Shown here: piece after piece, positions 27,207 to 35,802 of the stretch
How positions within the stretch are numbered: the first letter of the stretch is position 1
How the letters are laid out: the number at the start of each line of letters is the position of its first letter
Source of the DNA: Bacillus sp. FJAT-27225
GTDB lineage: Bacteria; Bacillota; Bacilli; Bacillales; Cytobacillaceae
NCBI RefSeq assembly: GCF_001685025.1
Contig: NZ_MAYU01000001.1
Span: 1 to 64,000, forward strand
DNA: 64,000 bases
Direction of reading: 5' to 3'
Made by a program: the position numbers and the translations under genes
The notes under the pieces: model-generated
Told to the model about the DNA's origin: nothing
Database searches by the model: none
What the model saw: only the letters and a program-made list of their open reading frames with translations

Positions 27207-27317
27207 CAAATCAAAAAAACATTAATACGACTTTTTAAGCATTAAGTCACATTGAACTTTAATTGTGCATAAGTAAAAAGAGCTATTGAATAGAAATATA
27301 AACCTTGATCAACATAT

Positions 27318-27701
27318 TTAGCAATTGCAAATCATTAATACATTTCCGTCTAAATCTTCAAAATTAAAATAGGCAAAATCACCAATACGCTCTATTTCTT
27401 TAACAACTATTATTCCTTTGCTTTTAATAAATTTGTATGCTACATCAATATCTTTGACGAAAAAATTAAATAAAACATGATCCGAAGGTTTCAGCTTAAA
27501 GCTTGGATCAAAAGTGTGGTCATCTAAAGTAAGTCCAGTCTCTCCTGTAACTGGAATATTGTAAACAGGAGATGCAACATTATCTAGATTAAAGGGTATT
27601 CCAAGTAGATTGCTGTACCATTCTGCTGATCTTTCTAGGTCACTGACATGAATAAAAACATTATTTACCTTACAAGCGATTGGAGAACCAAGTGAATTCA
27701 T
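27318..27701 (-). CDS. VOC-family protein
   Basis: The 127-residue protein has the vicinal-oxygen-chelate fold: NNVFIHVSDLERSAEWYSNLLG in module 1, then VLFNFFVKDIDVAYKFI and YFNFEDLDGNVLMIC in module 2. The usual C-terminal metal-ligand Glu is replaced by Met in VLMIC, so metal binding is doubtful. ATG 27701 is six bases after GGGTGGG. It is one of several VOC genes in this window, and its function is unknown. Confidence 0.75.
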   Translation of the reverse strand: MNSLGSPIACKVNNVFIHVSDLERSAEWYSNLLGIPFNLDNVASPVYNIPVTGETGLTLDDHTFDPSFKLKPSDHVLFNFFVKDIDVAYKFIKSKGIIVVKEIERIGDFAYFNFEDLDGNVLMICNC

Positions 27702-27951
27702 AAACATCCCACCCTTTGATTCAGCTTTACTTACTTATTCAATAAATTAAAAGAAAACCCTTTTTAAAATAATATGTCGCAGTTCGAATCTAATGTGAAT
27801 ATAAAGAGATGTGCTTAGTCAAACATTTTTGCAACTGCTTGATCAAGAGCCGCTTCTTGAACAATCGTTTTATTTGTTTACGAACAATGTAGTTGGTAAC
27901 TAAAAAAAGCCAATATCAGGAAATAATGGGTTTCCGAATGAAACCGTAGGT

Positions 27952-28386
27952 TCAACCTGCCAAAAGGACGGCTGTAATAAAAACGATTTGAAGTAAGGTT
28001 CGGGGAATCAGCTTAGGTACAGGCCGCCCTCCGATCGTTAATTTTTCTCTGGCCGCCCGTATATTTGCTGGAAACATTACTATTAGCAACACCGCCAATC
28101 CTAAAGACGCTACCTTAGAGGTAGGCTGAAACATTATACCGATAGCTCCGGCAATTTCAAATATTCCTGTAGCTGTAACTATCCAATCCGGTCTAGGAAA
28201 AGCCGACGGAACCATACTGATTAAATCATAGCGCCTTGTCCCCCAATGAGCGGATGCGGTAAGCAGCAGCATGAAGGCTACTGCTCCTTGAAGCGAGGTA
28301 TGCCAGCCTTCGAAATAGGGTACTCCAATCAAGCCAATGGCCTTGAACAGAAGAAAAGCGGTGACAAGCACATAAAATGGTACCAC
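27952..28386 (-). CDS. DoxX-family membrane protein
   Basis: The 144-residue protein has four membrane spans in the DoxX/SURF4-like pattern, with FEIAGAIGIMFQPTSKVASLGLAVLL as the conserved third and fourth helices and PANIRAARE after them. It starts with GTG behind GGAGGG, 15 bases after the stop of the DUF2269 gene, so both were in one transcript under the TetR regulator upstream. DoxX-type proteins are linked to thiol or quinone redox balance in some bacteria. No specific role can be given here. Confidence 0.75.
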   Translation of the reverse strand: MVPFYVLVTAFLLFKAIGLIGVPYFEGWHTSLQGAVAFMLLLTASAHWGTRRYDLISMVPSAFPRPDWIVTATGIFEIAGAIGIMFQPTSKVASLGLAVLLIVMFPANIRAAREKLTIGGRPVPKLIPRTLLQIVFITAVLLAG

Positions 28387-28401
28387 CTTAATCCCTCCCT
28401 T

Positions 28402-28833
28402 TTAGAAACCTTTTGTTACCATAAAGTATAATATGACGAACGCGCAATAGCGTAGCAGCGACGCCGAAGACAGCCCACGAGCGAGAAGCATCCTGATAAT
28501 CCTTGGAGATAGTGCCGCTTTCGATGCATTCCGCACTGTATCGTATCATTCTAAGCTGCATCGGTATAAGAATAACGGCCCAGATGATCCCGGTTATGGC
28601 TAATAATATGAGCGACAACTTAAGCCAGTTAAACCCCGCCATTGGCATTCCCGCCTGTGCAGCCATTATACTGCCCGAGACGATGCTGAGGGCATGACCC
28701 GGAATCGTAAATATATAATCGGCCAGCAGGACGTTTTTCGTCAAATGCGCCCTTATCTTCCAAAGGCTGCTGTAATATTTTTACCAACGAATAATACGAC
28801 TCCAATCAGATGCAATGTTAACCACAAGCTCAT
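28402..28833 (-). pseudogene. DUF2269-family membrane protein with two frameshifts
   Basis: The middle of the gene (NVLLADYIFTIPGHALSIVSG, GFNWLKLSLILLAITGIIW, RMIRYSAECIESG) is a clear DUF2269 four-span membrane protein. The N-terminus (ATG 28833, LTLHLIGVVLFVGKNITAAF) is out of frame by one lost T near 28757. The C-terminus (FVILYFMVTKGF then TAA at 28402) is out of frame by one extra base near 28440. Repairing both would give about 144 residues, the usual size. Two independent indels make true decay more likely than a single sequencing error. Confidence 0.7.
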
Positions 28834-28855
28834 ACTATCATCACTTCTGTTCCCT

Positions 28856-29446
28856 TTACCGGGATTTTAAGATATCGATAATAAACGACGAGAATTCTTG
28901 GGCCCTAAAAACAGAAGTAACAGATGGAATCGTGGATTGGACACGCAAACCGATTGTTAGAAGAACGAACATTTCTGCTGTTTTGCCTGCATCGACCAAT
29001 TCTGAAATAACACCATGCCTTTGACCGGTCTCGATCCACTGTCTGGATAAGAATACAGCACGTTCATAATACTGCTTGAGTGCTTCCGCAATAACCGGCT
29101 GGTCCTCCTTTCCAAGTAAATACATCAGCGCTTTGTTCGTCACGTCCGCATTTGCATAAGCCGAAATACTTTCAAATATTTTTTGATATGGCTCATCAAA
29201 TGATCGGCGTCCTTGCTCCACTTCGTTCATAAAAAGGTGGTTAGTCTCTTCCAAGCGCTCCTGCAATACCCACACAAAAAGTTCGTCTTTGCTCTTCACA
29301 TAATGGAAAATAGCCCCCTTTGACAAGCCCGATCTGTTCATGATGTCCTTCATCGTAATCGAATGGCATCCTTTTTCCCGTATCAGCTCTTTAGTCGTTT
29401 CAAGTAGAAGCCTAGTTGTTTGCAATCTTCGTTCATCTTGTTTCAA
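28856..29446 (-). CDS. TetR/AcrR-family regulator
   Basis: The 196-residue regulator has an N-terminal HTH (LIREKGCHSITMKDIMNRSGLSKGAIFHYVKSKDELF, about residues 18-54) and a helical ligand domain. TTG 29446 is seven bases after GGAGG; TTG 29452 is too close. It heads a minus-strand unit with the DUF2269 and DoxX genes. A palindrome that could be its operator lies 58 bases upstream (29504-29516), so autoregulation is likely. The ligand is unknown. Confidence 0.85.
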   Translation of the reverse strand: MKQDERRLQTTRLLLETTKELIREKGCHSITMKDIMNRSGLSKGAIFHYVKSKDELFVWVLQERLEETNHLFMNEVEQGRRSFDEPYQKIFESISAYANADVTNKALMYLLGKEDQPVIAEALKQYYERAVFLSRQWIETGQRHGVISELVDAGKTAEMFVLLTIGLRVQSTIPSVTSVFRAQEFSSFIIDILKSR

Positions 29447-29498
29447 TGTCAACCCTCCGGAGTAGTAGAATCAGTCTTATTTTGAATACATTCAGCTT

Positions 29499-29520
29499 AA
29501 CATACCGACCATCGGTTTGT
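29499..29520. promoter_or_regulatory. Probable operator of the TetR gene at 28856
   Basis: ACCGA and TCGGT form an inverted repeat around CCA at 29504-29516, and short extensions (ACA/TGT) flank it. It sits about 60 bases before the TetR start, where a promoter would be. The assignment is inferred from position and symmetry. Confidence 0.5.
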
Positions 29521-29595
29521 AAAATATGCGTATTGGTTCCTAGTTGTTTAACAATTTCGCCAGTCCCACTTTTTTTCAAAGTTAATTTTGTGAAA

Positions 29596-29640
29596 AATGT
29601 ACTTAAACATACGAGTGCTTATGTTCAATAAGAAGTCACG
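29596..29640 (+). repeat. Partial dispersed repeat
   Basis: TGTACTTAAACATACGAGTGC matches the left flank of the repeat at 49227, and GTTCAATAAGAAGTC follows. The hairpin core is deleted. Confidence 0.4.
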
Positions 29641-29655
29641 TAAAGGAGGGATATA

Positions 29656-29775
29656 ATGTCTGGAACCATATCCTTGCCGAGAGTTTTACATAAACCAATA
29701 AAGTTGCCTAAGGTCCTAAATTTTAGGTTTTTTTCTTTAAAGGATAACGAATACTTTAAAGTCATTGATATTTAG
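29656..29775 (+). CDS. Possible 39-residue peptide
   Basis: The ATG lies five bases after AAGGAGGG, a near-perfect ribosome binding site, and opens a 39-codon frame to TAG. The peptide is basic (MSGTISLPRVLHKPIKLPKV at the start) and not membrane-like. A weak hairpin plus T run lies inside the frame, which argues against a long-lived gene. No relatives are recognised. Confidence 0.3.
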   Translation: MSGTISLPRVLHKPIKLPKVLNFRFFSLKDNEYFKVIDI

Positions 29776-29887
29776 TTACATGAAAAATCGTCAGAAAATA
29801 AGCAGCTCAAGGGCTGGCAATAGTATGGGTTAATGTGTCCGAATACTATATTCACTCATACATCGAGGATTTTTATGGAAGATAGCT

Positions 29888-29926
29888 TCTTCTTCAACTA
29901 ATGGGGGCGTTAATCCAGGATCAGAA
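29888..29926 (-). repeat. Diverged, inverted copy of the dispersed repeat
   Basis: On the minus strand GATCCTGGATTAACGCCC and TTGAAGAAG recall the core and second part of the repeat. Similarity is limited. A separate CCAGGA/TCCTGG hairpin lies at 29913-29940. Confidence 0.3.
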
Positions 29927-29955
29927 ATTAATGGGTCCTGGTGAGTTTATGTAAT

Positions 29956-29998
29956 CGGCTAGGTTCCTGTTTAAGGAAAATCAAGCCGTTTTTTTTAT
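29956..29998 (+). terminator. Rho-independent terminator
   Basis: CGGCT pairs with AGCCG and TTCC with GGAA inside, followed by eight T residues. No complete gene precedes it except the doubtful 39-residue peptide. Confidence 0.65.
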
Positions 29999-30191
29999 TC
30001 TTCTTCAACTGATACATAGTCAAATATATCTTCAATTTGTAAATAATGAAAAACCTGTTAGGAACTTTAATTATTGCTGAACTCCAGAATCCATTCGTAT
30101 TTCTGATTTATTGCATAAAAAACATTCATTTTACTGCTTCAATAAGAAGGCATACAATCAAGTTAGCACGATATGAAAGGGGATAATAAAG

Positions 30192-31088
30192 ATGAGAGAA
30201 ATTAGGGTTTTTCATGTAGATGCCTTTACTACACAAAAGTTTGGAGGAAATACTGCGGGAGTCGTATTAGATGCAGAAAAGCTAACAGAAAGTGAAATGC
30301 AAAGCATTGCTAAAGAGTTAAATTTACCTGAATCTGTCTTTTTACTGCCTTCACAAAATAATAACGCAGATTATAAAGTGAAATTTTTTACTCCCACTGA
30401 AGAAATCAATTTTTGCGGTCATGCAACGGTCGGGTTAACATGGTTGCTGGCGACGGAATTTGGTTTAGCTAAACATAAAGACGGCATTGTGTTAGAAACG
30501 AATATTGGGAATATACCTGTTATGTGGCACAAAGAAGGTGGTGAATTAACTGTTGTGGAGATGACACAAGTTACCCCACAAACGAAAGAAATTGCAATTG
30601 ATTACAACATCCTTAGTCAAATGATTGGTGTTAAATCTAATAGTATAGATTTGGAATATCCCATAAAACTAGCTAATACAGGTAACTGGCATCTACTCGT
30701 GCCGATTAAAGATCAAGAGGCCATCGATGAAGCAATGCCTGATTTAGCAGCTCTAGGAAAACATAATAAAGAACATACGATTAGTACTACACATCTATAT
30801 ACGTTTAACACGAAGAAAGATGTTGATATATATACGAGAGATTTTGCCCCGGGTGTTGGTATTTCTGAGGATCCGGTAACAGGTGCTGCAAATGGGGCAT
30901 TAGCTGGTTTTCTTTATTTAGAAGGTCTCATTTCCCAAACAAAAACAACAAATTTAAAGATTGCCCAAGGTGATGCAGTGGGAAGACCTGGTTTGCTTAA
31001 TGTGACGGTAATTCCTAATAAAACAAACCCAGCCATTAAAGTGGCTGGTGCAGCAATTACAACTATTCGTGGAATCTTAACCATATAA
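30192..31088 (+). CDS. PhzF-family isomerase/epimerase
   Basis: The 298-residue protein has the two-domain diaminopimelate-epimerase-like fold of the PhzF family. The catalytic Glu47 is in LNLPESVF, CGHATVG lies at the domain-1 loop, and GISEDPVTGAANG in domain 2 binds the substrate carboxylate. PhzF of phenazine producers isomerises dihydro-hydroxyanthranilate, but most Bacillus homologues act on unknown substrates, and no phenazine genes are present. The start is an ATG after AAAGGGG. The convergent LysR gene may not regulate it. Both share a bidirectional terminator. Confidence 0.85.
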   Translation: MREIRVFHVDAFTTQKFGGNTAGVVLDAEKLTESEMQSIAKELNLPESVFLLPSQNNNADYKVKFFTPTEEINFCGHATVGLTWLLATEFGLAKHKDGIVLETNIGNIPVMWHKEGGELTVVEMTQVTPQTKEIAIDYNILSQMIGVKSNSIDLEYPIKLANTGNWHLLVPIKDQEAIDEAMPDLAALGKHNKEHTISTTHLYTFNTKKDVDIYTRDFAPGVGISEDPVTGAANGALAGFLYLEGLISQTKTTNLKIAQGDAVGRPGLLNVTVIPNKTNPAIKVAGAAITTIRGILTI

Positions 31089-31092
31089 ATGC

Positions 31093-31146
31093 AAACGGCT
31101 TGAATCGGAAGATTTCCCAGATACTTCAAATTCGAGCCGTTTCTTT
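31093..31146. terminator. Bidirectional terminator between phzF-like and LysR genes
   Basis: AAACGGCT and AGCCGTTT close a long hairpin in which TGAAT pairs with ATTCG with a wobble. T residues are on both sides. Confidence 0.7.
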
Positions 31147-32005
31147 AAAATAATCCTCTTGTAATCTCAATAAATCTCTTGACAGCGGGTGAAGCTTGCT
31201 TAATTGATTTTAGCGCCATGCCTATTTCACGAACCAAGTCATGTTCTAAGGGAATAACTTTTGTGTTTGAAATTTTTTCAGATAAAATCATTTCTGAGAT
31301 AATGGTTATTCCTAGCTTTTCTTGAACCATAGATATTATAGTGTTGTTATCTATAACTTCAAAAAGAACAGTAGGTTGTACGTTGCTTTTTTTGAGAAAA
31401 TCCTTTATTAAAAAATCACATCCAGCTTTAGGCATGATAAATGGTTCATTATGTAGTGATTTTATATGAACTTGTTTTTGTGTACTCAAACGATGATCCC
31501 TATGAACTAAAAGGGCTAATTTATCTGTAAATAAATGAATGGTTTCAAATCCATTTGCTGGAAGCGGAAGAAAACCTATATCAATAGTTCCTGTTGTTAG
31601 CCAATTTTTTATATCGTCATAGCCGCCCTCATAAAGTTCTATCTGAATATGAGGATACATTTTTACATAGGTTCTAATAATACTAGGAAAGATTTTTGAA
31701 GAAAAACTAGGGAAGCTACCAATTTTAATGCTTCCTATCTCAAATCCTTTAATAAGCGCTGCTTCTTGCTCCAGCAAATTTGCATGACGAACAATCTGGC
31801 GTATATGCGATATGACTCTTACTCCAGCGTCAGTTAAAGAAATCCCATTACGATTGCGATGAAGTAATACCATTCCTAGTTCCGCTTCAAGCGTTGAAAT
31901 ATTATGACTTACTCCTGATTGAGACAACCCGAGTTTCTCCCCTGCTTTAGTGAAACTACCATTGTCAACCACTGCTAAAAAAACTTCATACTGAAAAATT
32001 GCCAA
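31145..32005 (-). CDS. LysR-family transcriptional regulator
   Basis: The 286-residue protein has the N-terminal winged HTH (FLAVVDNGSFTKAGEKLGLSQSGVSHNISTLEAELG) and a periplasmic-binding-protein-like effector domain from about residue 88. TTG 32005 follows GGGTGAG; a GTG at 32014 would add three residues. It is convergent with the PhzF-like gene, whereas the divergent target would have to lie in the gene-free stretch to the right. This hints that the original target gene has been lost or displaced by the island that starts at 32313. Confidence 0.85.
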   Translation of the reverse strand: MAIFQYEVFLAVVDNGSFTKAGEKLGLSQSGVSHNISTLEAELGMVLLHRNRNGISLTDAGVRVISHIRQIVRHANLLEQEAALIKGFEIGSIKIGSFPSFSSKIFPSIIRTYVKMYPHIQIELYEGGYDDIKNWLTTGTIDIGFLPLPANGFETIHLFTDKLALLVHRDHRLSTQKQVHIKSLHNEPFIMPKAGCDFLIKDFLKKSNVQPTVLFEVIDNNTIISMVQEKLGITIISEMILSEKISNTKVIPLEHDLVREIGMALKSIKQASPAVKRFIEITRGLF

Positions 32006-32312
32006 TACACTCACCCATTTTCATAAATTTATCTTAGCATCAAAAATTGCAAGTTGTATGAAGTACTCAATCAGTGCTGATTGAACTTTCGTCATACGTT
32101 AGTTAAACACTAAGTAAGAACTATAGCAATAATTTTCCATAAACTTTGCAATAGTAGGTATTTTATGCCTTCTTTCGAAAATTTTTTATAAGAATATATA
32201 AATATTCTCTTTTATTTCATTGTATCTTACTTAAACTCCCTCAGTTTAATTCAATTTTCTCACCAATACTCGCTTATTTGCAGGATTTCATCCTCAATGG
32301 ATTTAATTTCAT

Positions 32313-32341
32313 GATTGGATAGAGTAACTTAAGTAGTCGTA
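32313..32341 (+). repeat. Left copy of a 29-bp direct repeat
   Basis: It matches 38710-38738 at 27 of 29 positions by eye (core ACTTAAGTAGTCGTA identical). The two copies bracket the GC-rich regulator/membrane-protein island and the MDR oxidoreductase. Confidence 0.75.
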
Positions 32342-32371
32342 CGGTGCATTGAATTTGACGACACTTGCTCT
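32341..32371 (+). pseudogene. Fragment of the acyl-cluster TetR gene
   Basis: Thirty-one bases match 39299-39330 inside the TetR gene with one deletion and one substitution (TTGAATTTGACGACACTT identical). Only this fragment remains here. Confidence 0.65.
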
Positions 32372-32588
32372 TTATAGGTTTTATATACCACCCACTTTTT
32401 TCCTTTACAGTGATTCGATTATGTGAAAGAAATTTGTTTCGTTATCATTATTATGATAAAAATCATGATAAAGCTATGCTAAGAGGTGTTATATGCCAAA
32501 CAAAAGGCTTTTTGTGGAGTCATAGGATCGGTCAATCAATTATTTTGCAATTTGTTGCGGAAGCCGATTTTCGTGTTATTATTAATCT

Positions 32589-35303
32589 ATGAATATTCCA
32601 ATTTTATCCACCAAACTTTATATCCCTATGCCAAGGACTAATGTTATCCTCAGACCGCGCCTGATCGAGCGATTGAATGAGGGTCTGAACCGCAAGCTGA
32701 CCCTCATCTCTGCCTCCGCTGGCTTTGGCAAGACTACGTTGGTCAGTCAATGGGTCACCGGTTGTGAGCGAACTGTTGCATGGCTGTCGCTTGACGAAGG
32801 GGATGAAGACTATACGCGCTTCTTAACTCACATTGTCGCTGCATTGCAGACGATCGCGGAGAATATTGGAGAGAGCGTAGTTAGTTCGCTCAACTCGACA
32901 CAGCAACCGTCAACGGAATCGATTCTGACGGCACTGCTTAATGAAATGACAACCATCCCGTTCAAATTTGTGCTTGTTCTTGACGACTATCATGTCATTG
33001 ATTCCAAACGAATAGACGATTGCCTTCACTTCCTAATTGAGCATCTCCCGCCACAGATGCACCTGGTCATCGCTACCCGTGAGGATCCGCAGTTTCACCT
33101 AGGCCGGTTACGTGCCCGGGGTCACTTAACCGAGTTGCGTGCAACCGATTTACGCTTTACTCCCAATGAAGCGGCCACGTTCCTCAATCAGTTGATGGAC
33201 CTAAAACTTTCAACCGACGAAATTACTGCGCTGGAAACCCGTACAGAAGGCTGGATTACTGGTCTTCAGTTGGCAGCACTCTCGATGCAGGGGCGCAAGG
33301 ACATACCAGCATTCATATGGGCATTCGCTGGAGACAATCGTTTTATTTTGGACTATTTAGTCGAAGAGGTTCTACAACGGCAGCCTAATCATGTTCGGAG
33401 CTTTTTACTACAGACCTCCATTCTTAACCGGTTAAATGGTCCTTTGTGCGATGCCGTCACTGGGCAAAAAGAAGGTAACACAATGTTGGAGACTCTGCTA
33501 AGAGGTAATTTTTTTGTCGTTCCTCTGGATGACAGTCGTCACTGGTATCGCTATCATCATCTCTTTGCCGAAGTTCTCATTACACATTTGAGAGAGGAGC
33601 AGCCTGATATAGTAGCTACGCTGCATCGGCGCGCAAGTTCGTGGTATGAGCAACACGGCTCGGCAGCCGATGCAATCCGCCACGCACTGGCCGCTGAGGA
33701 TTTCGCTCGAGCGGCGGACCTAGTCGAGCTAGCATGGCCAGATATGCGCAGGAGTAAACAGATTGGAACGGTGCGAAGCTGGATGAAGGCATTACCCGAA
33801 GATCTGTTCCGCTTCAGGCCTGTACTCAGTGTTGCATATGCATGGGCGTTACTGGCTTGCGGTGAGTTAGAGGCCGTTGAAGGGCGGCTCCAATCTGCAG
33901 AACTCTGGTTGGAAACGACAACGGACATCCTTGAGGGAAGGGAAGCCTCATTGGCAGAGGTGGTCTTCATGGACGAAGAGGAATTTCGTGGTCTGCCAGG
34001 TACAATTGCCGTGCTGCGTGCAGGACTTGCTCAGGTGTTGGGTGATGTAACCGGCGCTATAAAATACGCCCAACAGGTGCTCGACCTAGTACCGGAGGAT
34101 GACCAACTTCGACGTGGTGCGGCAACTGCGATCCTGGGACTCACCTCTTGGACGAACGGGGATCTCGAAACAGCGTACCGGATGTTTGCTGGTGGGATGG
34201 TAAGAGTACAGCAGAGCGGAAATATCTCTGACGTTATCGGGGGCACAATCGCTCTGGCTGATATACGGATCGCACAAGGTAGACCCCGTCAGGCGATGCG
34301 GATCTATGAGCAGGGCTTGCAACTCGCCATGAAACAGGGCAATCCCGTACTTCGGGGAATGGCAGACATGTACGTGGGAATGAGTGAGCTCTACTATGAG
34401 CATAACGATTTACATGAAGCTACGCAGTATCTACTTAAAAGTAAGGAGCAGGGCGAGCAGACTGGGTTCCAGCAAAACGGGTTTCGCTGGCGCGTCGCAA
34501 TGGCTCGAATACGGGAAGCACAAGGAGATCTGGACGATGCGCTCGATCTGCTCCATAAGGCAGAGAACCTGTATATTAGTGATTTTTTTCCAAATGTACG
34601 TCCCGTAGCAGCGTTGAAAGCACGGGTGTGGGTGGCGCAGGGTAGATTGGATAAAGCCCTAGACTGGGCGCGGGAACAGGGCCTGACCGTAGAGGATGAC
34701 CTTTACTACCTACGTGAATTCGAGCATATCACTTTGGTTAGAGTGCTCTTGGCAAAATATAAGAACGACAGGCAAGAGCCTTCCATACTTCAGGCCAAAG
34801 GACTCCTGGAACGCCTCCTCCAAGCAGCGGAAGAGGATGGGAGGATGGGAAGCGCCATTGAAATTCTGATTTTGCAGGCACTCACGCTGTATTTAAAAGG
34901 CAATCTCCCTGCAGCGCTTGTACCACTGGAACGGGTACTGACCCTGGCTGAGCCGGAGGGCTACGTCCGCATCTTTTTGGATGAAGGTGAACCGATGGCC
35001 GCATTGCTGGAAGCTGCAGCGAAACATGGGATCGCTCTGAACTATGTCCGTAGCCTCCTAACAACCTTTGCCGGGGATGAGAGTAAAACGCATGCCGAAC
35101 AGATTATGAAAGAGCCTCTGAGTGATCGTGAACTTGAAGTGCTTAGGCTACTCAGAACCGACCTGAGTGGTCCAGAGATTGCCCGTGAACTCATAGTGTC
35201 TCTCAATACTTTACGAACCCACACTAAGAACATATATAGCAAGCTTGAGGTGAATAACAGGCGGGCGGCAGTCCGCCTGGCTGAGAAACTCGATTTGTTC
35301 TAG
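32589..35303 (+). CDS. Large MalT/LAL-type LuxR-family transcriptional regulator
   Basis: The 904-residue protein is a LAL (MalT-like) ATP-dependent activator. It has an N-terminal STAND-type NTPase with Walker A SASAGFGKTT (residues 41-50) and Walker B FVLVLDDYH (about 125-133). A long TPR-like helical middle follows (about 350-820, with repeats such as AAFADIRIAQGRP-type helices). The C-terminal LuxR HTH starts at LSDRELEVLRLL and ends NNRRAAVRLAEKL. Such proteins bind an inducer through the TPR region, oligomerise with ATP and activate transcription. Base composition is clearly GC-richer than the flanks, suggesting transfer. The ATG at 32589 has only a weak ribosome binding site. Three TCACCACA boxes lie downstream, before the next genes. 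Confidence 0.9.
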   Translation: MNIPILSTKLYIPMPRTNVILRPRLIERLNEGLNRKLTLISASAGFGKTTLVSQWVTGCERTVAWLSLDEGDEDYTRFLTHIVAALQTIAENIGESVVSSLNSTQQPSTESILTALLNEMTTIPFKFVLVLDDYHVIDSKRIDDCLHFLIEHLPPQMHLVIATREDPQFHLGRLRARGHLTELRATDLRFTPNEAATFLNQLMDLKLSTDEITALETRTEGWITGLQLAALSMQGRKDIPAFIWAFAGDNRFILDYLVEEVLQRQPNHVRSFLLQTSILNRLNGPLCDAVTGQKEGNTMLETLLRGNFFVVPLDDSRHWYRYHHLFAEVLITHLREEQPDIVATLHRRASSWYEQHGSAADAIRHALAAEDFARAADLVELAWPDMRRSKQIGTVRSWMKALPEDLFRFRPVLSVAYAWALLACGELEAVEGRLQSAELWLETTTDILEGREASLAEVVFMDEEEFRGLPGTIAVLRAGLAQVLGDVTGAIKYAQQVLDLVPEDDQLRRGAATAILGLTSWTNGDLETAYRMFAGGMVRVQQSGNISDVIGGTIALADIRIAQGRPRQAMRIYEQGLQLAMKQGNPVLRGMADMYVGMSELYYEHNDLHEATQYLLKSKEQGEQTGFQQNGFRWRVAMARIREAQGDLDDALDLLHKAENLYISDFFPNVRPVAALKARVWVAQGRLDKALDWAREQGLTVEDDLYYLREFEHITLVRVLLAKYKNDRQEPSILQAKGLLERLLQAAEEDGRMGSAIEILILQALTLYLKGNLPAALVPLERVLTLAEPEGYVRIFLDEGEPMAALLEAAAKHGIALNYVRSLLTTFAGDESKTHAEQIMKEPLSDRELEVLRLLRTDLSGPEIARELIVSLNTLRTHTKNIYSKLEVNNRRAAVRLAEKLDLF

Positions 35304-35325
35304 TAAGCTCAAATATTGCACCCTG

Positions 35326-35357
35326 GCCCTATCATGAACCACGTGATAGGGCTTTTT
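35326..35357 (+). terminator. Terminator of the LAL regulator gene
   Basis: A perfect 9-bp stem GCCCTATCA/TGATAGGGC has a 9-nt loop and a T run. Confidence 0.9.
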
Positions 35358-35384
35358 CTTTTCTAACAGCCTCCTGGTGAAAAA

Positions 35385-35428
35385 TCACCACATAAATCAC
35401 CACATGTAGTGATGCTTTCTCACCACAT
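35385..35428. promoter_or_regulatory. Cluster of TCACCACA boxes, candidate LAL-regulator binding sites
   Basis: TCACCACA occurs at 35385, 35397 and 35420, with start-to-start distances of 12 and 23 bases, roughly one and two helical turns. A related inverted TGTAGTGA lies at 35405. The cluster sits between the regulator terminator and the 78-residue gene, about 70 bases before its start. MalT-type activators bind arrays of short direct repeats, so these boxes are plausible sites. This is inference. Confidence 0.5.
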
Positions 35429-35496
35429 CAACATGTATCTTTTGGTTAGGAAAGTAATGGAATACATCCACAGAAGTGAAATAAAGGAGGAATGAA

Positions 35497-35733
35497 ATGA
35501 GTGAAACACGTGCATTAACAGCAGACCATCATGAGCCTGGAATGTACGAAATTCGTCTCAAGGGATACCTTGATTCCCGGTGGGCCGACAAGTTTGCGAA
35601 CATGGCCTTTACCCACAAAACCGACGGAACAACCATCCTCTCTGGCCCAGTGGCCGATCAGGCTGAATTATATGGCTTATTGAGGAAAGTGCGTGATCTC
35701 GGCCTGACATTAATTTCAATCAATCGTAATTGA
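35497..35733 (+). CDS. Small hypothetical protein of the LAL island
   Basis: The 78-residue protein is probably a beta-alpha-beta fold (YEIRLKGYLDSRWADKF, TILSGPVADQAELYGLLRKVRDLGLTLIS). I recall proteins of this type (D-x-R-W then SGPV-x-DQA-x-L-x-GLL) beside MalT-like regulators in Chloroflexi and Paenibacillus, but no function is known. AAAGGAGG lies seven bases before the ATG. It is GC-richer than the host background. The DUF4386-like gene follows after 69 bases and probably shares its transcript. Confidence 0.65.
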   Translation: MSETRALTADHHEPGMYEIRLKGYLDSRWADKFANMAFTHKTDGTTILSGPVADQAELYGLLRKVRDLGLTLISINRN

Positions 35734-35802
35734 TCCCAATCAGCCGAACCCGTCAGATGGTAACACAGGCAAAACAAATTGTTTAAAAAAGGAGAGAAAC
35801 AG

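Larger units (their letters stand above)
32006..32588. other. Gene-free stretch left of the LAL island
   Basis: The stretch is AT-rich and holds no convincing gene. It contains one copy of a 29-bp direct repeat (32313-32341) and then a 31-base fragment of the TetR gene found at 38980. Promoters for the LysR gene and the large regulator must lie here. Confidence 0.6.

Noticed and set aside
33557-33970. Several long antisense frames within the LAL regulator gene
   Set aside because: High GC of the region lengthens random frames; the sense strand has a complete domain order.
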